44,807 bases of DNA from Patescibacteria group bacterium (lineage in GTDB: Bacteria > Patescibacteriota > Minisyncoccia > Phycocordibacterales > PALSA-1337), in assembly GCA_024654575.1 (NCBI GenBank), contig JANLHG010000019.1, positions 1 to 44,807 of the forward strand, given 5' to 3'. The position numbers were made by a program, and so were the translations under genes. Shown here in pieces: positions 36,533 through 44,807 of the stretch. The first letter of the stretch is position 1, and every line of letters begins with the position of its first letter. Under the pieces are notes generated by a model. It was not told the origin of the DNA. It saw only the letters and a list, made by a program, of their open reading frames with translations, and ran no database searches.

Positions 36533-38133
36533 TTTAGAATTTTTTTAAGAACATCCTCAGGGACTTCCTTAAGAACGTCTTTTGGCATTTCATCATCGAG
36601 TGGTTTTTTCATAACAGAAAATAGTGCCTTACGTAACTCTTCAACATTTTTTTTAGTTGGTTCTTTTTCTGTATTTATCGTGGAATTACTTTTTAGATTA
36701 TTTAGTGAAGCAAATTCTTGTTTTACAGGTTCCTGTTTTGGTGGTGATATTGGTTTTGGTGCAGGTACTGGTATTGGCGTAGGCGTTGGTATAGATACTG
36801 GTTTTGGTTTTGGCGGAGCCACCGATGGAGTAACTGGCTGATGCCAATCTTTTATTGCCCCTTCAACAAAGTCGCGAGATTTAGAAAATTGAGCTCTAGA
36901 TTCTTCTACAACATTATCTTTAATTGAAACTTCTGGTTCTTTAATTGGAGGTAAAGTAACAGCAGAAAAAGGTTGGGAACTTATACCATCAATCATTAAT
37001 TTCAAATAAATTTGAGCAAAACCCAAGTTAACAATATCTTCAGCTGTAAATTGAGGTGCAAATTCTTTCTCTAAAACTTCAGCATCATATGACCCAACTC
37101 TAAAAATAATCATCGTTCCCACGTTTCCAAAAACCGCTGCCCTCACTTCTTCTTCCATTTGTTCAATATACTGATGTGCCATAGTCAAATTCAGTTTATA
37201 TTTTCTTGCTTCAGAAAGAATATCCGCAAATGATTCATTAGCAAATGATTGAAATTCATCCACAAAAAGATAAAAATTAGGTAAAGTTTTAAGAATTTTA
37301 TCTGGTACATCGGCACGACTCATAGCAGCAAGATAAATTTTTGTAATAAGCATTCCACCCAAAAGATTAGCGTTTGATTCCCCTATTCTTCCTTTAGAAA
37401 GATTCACTATAATAATCTTTTTTTCATCCATAATTTTTCTAATATCAAAAGATGATTGTGGTTGTCCAATCATATTTCTTATTAAAGCGTTGGCTGTAAA
37501 CTGACCTACTTTGTTTTGTATTGCCGGTACTGATTCTGCAGCCATTCTTTCTGTATACTTTGCAAATTCATCTACCCAAAATGATTTAACTGAAGGGTCT
37601 TTCACATTTTCCACAACCTTTTTACGATATTCTTTATCAGATAACATTCTATTCACACCCAAAAGAGTAGCATCTGGATATTCTAAAAGAGCTAAAAGAG
37701 TATTATTGAGAATATATTCCATTCTAGCGGACCAAGCGTCCTGCCAAATTTTCTTAAAAGTAGACATTAATCCAGATACGACAAGATGTCTTTTATCAGC
37801 ATCCACATTTTCTAAAACATTAAAAGAAATAGGGTGTTCCAAATCAAACGGTGCAAAATAGAGCACATCTTTTTTACGATTTTCCGGAACATATTCAAGA
37901 AGAAGTTCTGCTGTTTTTCCATGTGGGTCAATAAAAGCTAACCCTTCACCATTTTGAATATCTTGCACTGCCATATTTTCAAGCAGAGTAGACTTCCCCA
38001 TTCCAGTTTTTCCAATAACATAAATATGACGAGTTCTGTCTTTTGATTTTATTCCAAAAGGAATTCGTTTATTACGCGAATCTGTCTCGGCAAAATATGT
38101 AATTTTATTTTCATCATCTTGAGGAATAGGCAT
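36529..38133 (-). CDS. VirD4/TraD-like (HerA/DUF87-type) ATPase with proline-rich C-terminus
   Basis: Walker A IGKTGMGKST; FYLFVDEFQSFANESFADILSEARKYKLNLTMAHQ; PPKPKPVSIPTPTPIPVPAPKP linker. Confidence 0.85.
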   Translation of the reverse strand: MPIPQDDENKITYFAETDSRNKRIPFGIKSKDRTRHIYVIGKTGMGKSTLLENMAVQDIQNGEGLAFIDPHGKTAELLLEYVPENRKKDVLYFAPFDLEHPISFNVLENVDADKRHLVVSGLMSTFKKIWQDAWSARMEYILNNTLLALLEYPDATLLGVNRMLSDKEYRKKVVENVKDPSVKSFWVDEFAKYTERMAAESVPAIQNKVGQFTANALIRNMIGQPQSSFDIRKIMDEKKIIIVNLSKGRIGESNANLLGGMLITKIYLAAMSRADVPDKILKTLPNFYLFVDEFQSFANESFADILSEARKYKLNLTMAHQYIEQMEEEVRAAVFGNVGTMIIFRVGSYDAEVLEKEFAPQFTAEDIVNLGFAQIYLKLMIDGISSQPFSAVTLPPIKEPEVSIKDNVVEESRAQFSKSRDFVEGAIKDWHQPVTPSVAPPKPKPVSIPTPTPIPVPAPKPISPPKQEPVKQEFASLNNLKSNSTINTEKEPTKKNVEELRKALFSVMKKPLDDEMPKDVLKEVPEDVLKKILK

Positions 38134-38157
38134 TTGATATTATTATACCATAATATA

Positions 38158-38187
38158 AAAAGCCCCCGCATACGAGATACAAGGGCT
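38158..38187 (-). terminator. Terminator downstream of 38216-38410 small gene
   Basis: Minus strand: AAGCCC...GGGCTT followed by TTTATAT. Confidence 0.55.
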
Positions 38188-38215
38188 TCTCTCATCGCGC
38201 GATGAGAACTGATGG

Positions 38216-38410
38216 CTACTGATTAAAAACCGGCCGGCCCATTTCAATGTCTTCTGCGACTTCCTTTGTCATTTGTGACGGAACGCTGGAACATCCAGCT
38301 ACGCCACCTCCGAATGCTTTCTTCCACTTTTCGTAGGCAAGGCGTACCCGTTTTTTGGGTGCAAGATTAAGAACATTGGCCGACGGTTTATTTGGACTAT
38401 ATTTAGCCAT
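38216..38410 (-). CDS. Small hypothetical protein (64 aa)
   Basis: MAKYSPNKPSANVLNLAPKKRVRLAYEKWKKAFGGG...; bracketed by promoter-like and terminator sequences. Confidence 0.55.
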   Translation of the reverse strand: MAKYSPNKPSANVLNLAPKKRVRLAYEKWKKAFGGGVAGCSSVPSQMTKEVAEDIEMGRPVFNQ

Positions 38411-38559
38411 AATAACTGTTATTACAATCCTGCATTTTATAATATTCGGTTAGTGTCATTCGACACAAGCTGAGACCAAATATTGTAACAGCAGGTCTGG
38501 ATATAAATAATACTCTTTTAAAAAAATTTGTCAACAGTACTTATCCACATAAACAAAAA

Positions 38560-38636
38560 GGGTCGGTGTCGCAGAAACTTTAGATAAAAATAGTCTCAGC
38601 TACTCTTTATCACAAAGCTCTACAAACACCGACCCC
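38560..38636 (-). ncRNA. Candidate small structured RNA closed by a 10-bp stem and ending in a U-tract
   Basis: gggtcggtgt (38560-38569)/acaccgaccc (38626-38635); minus-strand exit CCCTTTTTGTTT; upstream TTGCAA-N16-TATTAT. Confidence 0.5.
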
Positions 38637-38658
38637 ACATTAATAATAGCACAAATTA

Positions 38659-38871
38659 CTAATCTTGCAAGGGGGATACGACACTATTTCTATTATCTAC
38701 ATACGATTCGCTTCTTTTAGAAATTTCTTCTGGTTTATTGCGAATATAGATAATTATAAGAGTAACGCCTGTTATAAAAAACAAAAATGTTTTCCAAGAA
38801 CTCGGAAAACCTAAAAAAGGTAAAATTATTACCCAAATTCCTAATATCAATAATGACTGTTTTCTATGCAT
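38659..38871 (-). CDS. Small two-TM membrane protein
   Basis: MHRKQSLLILGIWVIILPFLGFPSSWKTFLFFITGVTLIIIYIRN; TATAAT 6 nt upstream of ATG. Confidence 0.55.
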   Translation of the reverse strand: MHRKQSLLILGIWVIILPFLGFPSSWKTFLFFITGVTLIIIYIRNKPEEISKRSESYVDNRNSVVSPLQD

Positions 38872-38929
38872 GCAATTATTATATCATAGTGTTATACTTC
38901 ATCCAGATCAAAAGAAAGGAGGAAAAGCT

Positions 38930-39253
38930 ATGAGCAAAAAAATTAACCTTACCGCTTTTAGAAGCGGAACGGTCGAGCTCAAAAGTAAACTACTTCATTG
39001 TCGCGGTGGTATAAAATCAATATCCAGTAAAAAAGGTATCGTGCTTATCACTCTATCTTGGTACGAAGAAAAAACAGAACATGGATCGTGGAATAGAAAA
39101 AATCGTTCTTTTCTAGAACTAGCGTCCGGTGTTTGGAAAGAATGGTCTTTTGATCAAGTAATGCGTCTTAATATCAAAGAGAGTGAGAATATTTCTGGAG
39201 TAATTTTGTTCAAAACTGCACACGATGAAAATGGTTGGCTTAGACCGAATTAA
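38930..39253 (+). CDS. Hypothetical protein with strong SD
   Basis: aaaggagg upstream of ATG; terminator downstream. Confidence 0.6.
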   Translation: MSKKINLTAFRSGTVELKSKLLHCRGGIKSISSKKGIVLITLSWYEEKTEHGSWNRKNRSFLELASGVWKEWSFDQVMRLNIKESENISGVILFKTAHDENGWLRPN

Positions 39254-39254
39254 C

Positions 39255-39285
39255 AACCCGTTATGCACAGAACGCATAACGGGTT
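39255..39285. terminator. Bidirectional terminator between 38930-39253(+) and rsmI(-)
   Basis: aacccgttatgc-acagaac-gcataacgggtt-ttata. Confidence 0.85.
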
Positions 39286-39966
39286 TTATACAATCACCAC
39301 AAATTCTCCCCTTACCTTTTCTGGATTATTTTTAAAAAATTCAAGAAGTTCAGTAGGAGTTCCATTTTTAACTTCTTCATGAATTTTTGTCAGTTCCCGG
39401 GCTATTGTCACTTTTTTTAAGGGTTTAACCCCTAAAAATTTTTCAAGCGATACTAACGCTTTCAAGATTCTATGTGGTGACTCATAAAAAATCATTGTTC
39501 GCTCAGAAACAGCGATTTCTTTAAACAAAGTTTCTCGTCCTTTTTTATGCGGTAAAAATCCAAGAAAAGAAAAGTCGTGAATTGGGACACCTGCAATTGA
39601 AAGTGCTGTAGTAAGTGCCGATGGTCCCGGCACTGATTCTATTTTAACTTTCGGATTTTTTTTTCTTACTTCTTCAACAAGTAAAGTGCCTGGGTCAGAA
39701 ATTCCAGGTGTTCCAGCATCAGAAACCATAGCTATTTTTTTATCGTCCTCTAATAATTCAATAATTTTTTCAAAACTAACTCCGCTTCGTTCTTCATTAT
39801 AAGTTAGTAATTGTTTACCTGTAATTTCATATTTATCAAGTAATCTTTTTGTTACCCTTGTATCCTCACATAAAATAACATCAACCTCTTTAAGCACTCT
39901 CAAAGCACGAATGGTTATATCCTCCAAATTTCCTATAGGTGTTCCAATAATATAAAGTGTTGACAT
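39286..39966 (-). CDS. rsmI: 16S rRNA (cytidine1402-2'-O)-methyltransferase RsmI
   Basis: TLYIIGTPIGNLEDITIRALRVLKEVDVILCEDTRVT; SDAGTPGISDPG. Confidence 0.95.
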   Translation of the reverse strand: MSTLYIIGTPIGNLEDITIRALRVLKEVDVILCEDTRVTKRLLDKYEITGKQLLTYNEERSGVSFEKIIELLEDDKKIAMVSDAGTPGISDPGTLLVEEVRKKNPKVKIESVPGPSALTTALSIAGVPIHDFSFLGFLPHKKGRETLFKEIAVSERTMIFYESPHRILKALVSLEKFLGVKPLKKVTIARELTKIHEEVKNGTPTELLEFFKNNPEKVRGEFVVIV

Positions 39967-39970
39967 ATAT

Positions 39971-41218
39971 TTATTTTACTAACGCATCCGCGACTTTATT
40001 GGTCTCCCCCGCTCCCATAGTTATTATTACATCATTTTTACCAACTAATTCTAAAGTTTTTTTTATTACATCCTCAAAAGTCTTACCGTAGTAGGCTGAC
40101 TGTCCATTTTTCTTGATTTCTTCTACAACCATTTCCGAATTAATATTGCCTGGATCTTTTTCTCTAGCTGGAAAAATAGGTAATAAAATAACATCATTTG
40201 CTTGTTTAAAACATTTTCCAAATTCAATAAAATGATCTACTGTGCGACTGTATAAATGTGGTTGAAATATAACAACGATTTTTTGAGATGGATATAATTC
40301 TCTAACACCTTGGAGTGTTGCCTCAATTTCATGCGGATGATGTCCATAATCATCATAAACAACTGTTTTACTTTTAGTCTTTCCACGATATTCAAAACGA
40401 CGCCAAGTACCAGAAAACTCAGAGAGTGATTTTAAAGATTTTTCATCTGGAATATTAAGAGCTCTAGCGACTGATAAAGCAGCTTTTGCGTTAGCTATAT
40501 TATGTCGTCCGGGTATTTTTAATTTAAAATCGACAGGTAATTGTATATCTATAAAATCATCTATCAAAAAACCATCTTTTGGTAATTTCGCTTTAAGTTC
40601 CGCAAAAGCACTTTTTATATCATCTAAATCTTTATAATAATCAAGATGGTCAGCATCAATATTGGTAATAACTAAAATATTCGGATTAAGATTTAAAAAC
40701 GCTCTTTTGTATTCACATGCTTCAACAACGAAAATATTACTTTTACCAGCAATAAAATTTGAATGACTATCGGACATCAAACTTCCCACAATAACTGTTG
40801 GGTCTTTCCCTGCATCTATCAATATTTTAGCGATCATAGCAGTTGTTGTAGTTTTCCCGTGTGTACCAGAAACCGCAATGGTATATTTATTTTTTGAAAT
40901 AACATTTAACGATTCTGGATAAGAAAGTGACGGAATTCCAGATACTCTTATTTTATCCATCAGTTCATGATCATACTGTTCAATAGCAGTAGTATAGATA
41001 ATAAGTTCTGTCTCTTTTGGAATAAAATTAAAATCTTGACCTATGTCTATTTTAGCTCCTGATTTTTCTAATTCATCAGTAATTCCAGATTTACTCATAT
41101 CAGACCCTCCAACTTGCGTACCATTTTGCAACATCATTTTAGCCACAGCAGAAATCCCAATTCCACCAATACCAACAAAATAAACTTTTTTAATTTTTGA
41201 TAAATCTATCTGTATCAT
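39971..41218 (-). CDS. murC: UDP-N-acetylmuramate--L-alanine ligase
   Basis: VYFVGIGGIGISAVAKMM; AVSGTHGKTTTTAMI; start overlaps the upstream stop (ATGA). Confidence 0.95.
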   Translation of the reverse strand: MIQIDLSKIKKVYFVGIGGIGISAVAKMMLQNGTQVGGSDMSKSGITDELEKSGAKIDIGQDFNFIPKETELIIYTTAIEQYDHELMDKIRVSGIPSLSYPESLNVISKNKYTIAVSGTHGKTTTTAMIAKILIDAGKDPTVIVGSLMSDSHSNFIAGKSNIFVVEACEYKRAFLNLNPNILVITNIDADHLDYYKDLDDIKSAFAELKAKLPKDGFLIDDFIDIQLPVDFKLKIPGRHNIANAKAALSVARALNIPDEKSLKSLSEFSGTWRRFEYRGKTKSKTVVYDDYGHHPHEIEATLQGVRELYPSQKIVVIFQPHLYSRTVDHFIEFGKCFKQANDVILLPIFPAREKDPGNINSEMVVEEIKKNGQSAYYGKTFEDVIKKTLELVGKNDVIITMGAGETNKVADALVK

Positions 41219-42231
41219 ATACATTTTAAAAATTCCTCTGACCGCTCTATTTCCGACTGACACCCCAAGGCTGGACTGAATAATAGCACATCACCCTCTC
41301 TAGTCATATCCATTCCTTTTTTTACCGCTTCGGTAATATTATCAGCATAATTATGAGAAATATTATTAATACTTAAAATATTTTTATGAAATGTAGATGT
41401 GCCTATTCCAGCTATTAAAACCACCCCCGAACAATATTGGTTTATATGAGAAAGTAAAAAACAAACATCAAAATCATTATCATTACCTCCTATAATTAAA
41501 ACCACATTTTTATTTTGTGCGAGTGTGCGGAGAGCAGACAACGTTGCTAAAGGTGTTCTCGCAAAAGAATCATTGTATATTTCAACTCCTTTTATTGTTT
41601 TAACATACTGTAATCTTCCAGAAAGTGGTTTTATTTCTTCAACAGCTTTTTTCATCATTTCTTCTGGTATTTTAAAAATTTCTGCAACACCCATAGCTAG
41701 TGCTATATTTTCTCTATTAAAATAACCTTTGAGATGAAAATTCCATTCTCTAGGTAAATCTTCCGCATGTTTAAAAATAACCTTGCTTTTGATACCAAAC
41801 CGAACAGATTTTTTTACACAAGCAAAAGTATCTTCGCCGATAACAAGAAAATTATTTGATGACTGTCTTTTAATAAGCGAAGTTTGTTCTTGAATATGAG
41901 ACTTCCCTTTTTTATGATTTTTTTCGTTAAAACTAGAACAAACAATTACATCTATATTTAATCCTAACTCATCAAATTCTTTGATATCTTTTTCTTCAAA
42001 TTCCATTATGACAATATCCTCACGTTCTATCTTTTTAAGTAATAAATTACAGTTTTTTTCTTCGTTTAATAAAAAAACAGAAATATTGTCATCTTTATCT
42101 TGAGGATACAATTCCTTAAGTAATCCGTATGTTATATATGCGACAGTTGTTTTTCCCTCATCACCAATAATTCCAATAATTTTAATTGGTGGAGCTTTTT
42201 TAATGAGCAATATTCGCTCTTCATTGTCCAT
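41215..42231 (-). CDS. Divergent MurD-like Mur ligase
   Basis: IGIIGDEGKTTVAYI; GVEIYNDSFARTPLATLSALRTL; GDVLLFSPALGCQS. Confidence 0.75.
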   Translation of the reverse strand: MDNEERILLIKKAPPIKIIGIIGDEGKTTVAYITYGLLKELYPQDKDDNISVFLLNEEKNCNLLLKKIEREDIVIMEFEEKDIKEFDELGLNIDVIVCSSFNEKNHKKGKSHIQEQTSLIKRQSSNNFLVIGEDTFACVKKSVRFGIKSKVIFKHAEDLPREWNFHLKGYFNRENIALAMGVAEIFKIPEEMMKKAVEEIKPLSGRLQYVKTIKGVEIYNDSFARTPLATLSALRTLAQNKNVVLIIGGNDNDFDVCFLLSHINQYCSGVVLIAGIGTSTFHKNILSINNISHNYADNITEAVKKGMDMTREGDVLLFSPALGCQSEIERSEEFLKCI

Positions 42232-42250
42232 CCATTAATTTTATCACAGT

Positions 42251-43687
42251 TTACAAAACATCCACCAACACCATATTAGTATCTAACGATTTACCAAATG
42301 GTATACCTGCAACAATAACAACACTATCACCTTTTTTAAAAATCTTTTTCGAAAGAAGAACTTCTCTGACAATAGGCATTACTTCATTAAGAGTATTCAT
42401 TTTTGAGATAAAAACTGGTTTGCAACCATAACTTATTAATAATTGATTAAAAGTTTTTTCTTCTTTTGTAAATGAAAGAATTTGTTGCATTGGTTTATAC
42501 CGAGAAATCATTCTGGCTGTTCTACCAGTATCAGTAAGTGCGACAATAACTTTTGCCTTTAATTTATGTGCTATGTCTACAGCCTCACTAGTTACCACAT
42601 CTACAAGCCTATGACTTGAAAATAAATCGTTACTAGATAATTTAGCATCATAAAATCGACTCTTGTATATTTCACTATTTTCTACTTTTTCAGCAATCTG
42701 ACTCATAACTTTCACTGCTTCAATTGGAAATTCACCAAGAGTAGTTTCTTCAGAAAGCATAACAGCGTCAGTACCATCAAAGATAGCATTGGCAACATCA
42801 GACACTTCTGCTCGAGTTGGTGTAGGATTTTTTATCATTGATTCAAGCATTTGTGTAGCGGTCACCACTGGTTTACCTGCTTTAATACATTTATCAATTA
42901 TCATTTTTTGAGTAACAGGAACATTTTCTTGACCCAATTCAACAGATAAATCCCCTCTAGCTACCATTATCATATCAGTTAGTTCAAGAATAGCATCGAA
43001 ATTTTCTACAGCTTCCACTGTCTCTATTTTTGCCATAATTCTAGCTTTCGATTTTTTATTTTTAAGAATTTTTCTAAGTTCCTCAACATCACTCGGTCTT
43101 CTTACAAAAGAAAAGGCGAATATATCAACATCATTATTTATGCCAAATTCTATATCTTTTTTATCCTTATCAGTTAGAGCGCTAATTTTTATAGACGAAT
43201 TAGGTAGATTTAAACCTCTTCTTCCTTTAATAAGACCTCCAATTAATATTTTACACTTTATTTCTCTTCCTTTTATTTCAACAACTTCAATTTTTTTCTT
43301 TCCATCGTCAATCATAATAATATTACCTACAGAAATTTCTTCATGTAGAGTTGAATAATTAACAGAAACCCTTTTTTCATCTCCGATTATGTCTTCAGTT
43401 GTAAGCGTAATATATTCTCCTATTTTCAATTCAACTTTTTCTTGATAAAAATCACCTATTCTAAACTTTGGACCAGATAAATCTTGTAGTGTTGCACACG
43501 AAATTCCAGTCTTTTCTATTGCCTTTTTTAAATTATCTACCTTCTCCTGATGTTCAGCAAAATCACCATGAGAAAAATTCATTCTTACTACGTTCATTCC
43601 GGCCTCCAAAAGTTTTATGAGTTGTTCTTCACTTTTTGTCGCTGGACCAATCGTACATACTATTTTTGTTTTTTTATCGAAAATCAT
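42251..43687 (-). CDS. pyk: Pyruvate kinase
   Basis: TKIVCTIGPATKSEEQLIKLLEAGMNVVRMNFSHG; RIMAKIETVEAVENF; VTATQMLESM; start corrected so as not to run into the tRNA. Confidence 0.95.
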   Translation of the reverse strand: MIFDKKTKIVCTIGPATKSEEQLIKLLEAGMNVVRMNFSHGDFAEHQEKVDNLKKAIEKTGISCATLQDLSGPKFRIGDFYQEKVELKIGEYITLTTEDIIGDEKRVSVNYSTLHEEISVGNIIMIDDGKKKIEVVEIKGREIKCKILIGGLIKGRRGLNLPNSSIKISALTDKDKKDIEFGINNDVDIFAFSFVRRPSDVEELRKILKNKKSKARIMAKIETVEAVENFDAILELTDMIMVARGDLSVELGQENVPVTQKMIIDKCIKAGKPVVTATQMLESMIKNPTPTRAEVSDVANAIFDGTDAVMLSEETTLGEFPIEAVKVMSQIAEKVENSEIYKSRFYDAKLSSNDLFSSHRLVDVVTSEAVDIAHKLKAKVIVALTDTGRTARMISRYKPMQQILSFTKEEKTFNQLLISYGCKPVFISKMNTLNEVMPIVREVLLSKKIFKKGDSVVIVAGIPFGKSLDTNMVLVDVL

Positions 43688-43725
43688 TTTATTATCAATT
43701 AAAAAATGACTTACGTCATTTAATG

Positions 43726-43798
43726 TGCGCGCACTAGGATTCGAACCTAGGACCCCACCAGTATCAGTGGTGTGCTCTACCAACTGAGCTATGCGCGC
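43726..43798 (-). tRNA. tRNA-Ile(GAT), no encoded CCA
   Basis: GCGCGCATAGCTCAGTTGGTAGAGCACACCACTGATACTGGTGGGGTCCTAGGTTCGAATCCTAGTGCGCGCA; anticodon loop CTGATAC. Confidence 0.95.
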
Positions 43799-43892
43799 AA
43801 AACATTTTGTATTAAAAATATAGCAAAGATAAGCTAAAAACACAAAGGCGCGTAGAGAAATATTCTCATGTTTGTCTATCTATATAAAAAGT

Positions 43893-43921
43893 CAATAGCC
43901 ACCCGCATTGGGTGGCTATTG
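43893..43921 (-). terminator. Strong 12-bp terminator between 16S and tRNA-Ile
   Basis: caatagccaccc-gcatt-gggtggctattg; minus-strand exit ACTTTTTATA. Confidence 0.85.
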
Positions 43922-44107
43922 AATATCATTCTTTGTTTTGTTCCGTTTCTTTGGCTCGCCGAAACTTTCGCATAGGCGGCTTTTATATTTGTCTTTCCAA
44001 AAGTCATAGTGTGTTTTAGGATTCCACCACATCCATCATATGCTCGATCGAGACACACGATATCGACACAATAAGTCTTTATTCCGAAGAATAAAAACAT
44101 TGTTCAA

Positions 44108-44807
<700 letters not shown>

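Noticed and set aside
38168-38178. 11-nt match to Illumina adapter (ATCTCGTATGC on minus)
   Set aside because: Short, lies in a plausible terminator loop, and the adapter does not continue.
38541-38549. TTATCCACA, perfect DnaA box, in an AT-rich intergenic region
   Set aside because: A single box with no cluster and no dnaA/dnaN nearby; not enough for an origin.
43688-43843. N-terminal extension of pyruvate kinase ORF
   Set aside because: It translates the tRNA-Ile gene; the real start is the ATG at 43687.
43876-44100. ORF of 74 aa just after 16S
   Set aside because: Translates through the terminator hairpin and has no recognisable motif; likely spurious.

Overview
AT-rich window, probably from a Patescibacteria/CPR-type genome (inferred from gene content and the divergent 16S; not proven). 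(1) 1-3.25 kb holds a diversity-generating retroelement (DGR) on the minus strand. It has a target gene with a C-terminal variable repeat (VR 2338-2453), a template repeat (TR 1755-1870), avd, and a reverse transcriptase whose frame is broken exactly at a (TC)10 microsatellite. All 18 TR/VR mismatches fall at template-strand adenines. (2) About 3.25-36.5 kb is a large glycan/surface glycosylation locus: ABC exporter, many GT2/GT4/GT-C enzymes, methyltransferases, and a GDP-heptose-type pathway (transaldolase-like, gmhA, gmhB, hddA, hddC-like). (3) The right end has a VirD4/TraD-like ATPase, a candidate small RNA, rsmI, murC, a murD-like gene, pyruvate kinase, tRNA-Ile(GAT) and the 3' part of a 16S rRNA. 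Main hunt results: an apparently phase-variable DGR RT; a duplicated promoter module flanking the DGR; and a 16S rRNA whose h45 is intact but whose anti-Shine-Dalgarno CCUCC is replaced by UUAUUUC, matched by recurrent -10 boxes 6-8 nt upstream of start codons (leaderless genes). A few GC-richer cassettes carry conventional leaders with SD motifs. All family calls come from reading motifs; no database search was run.
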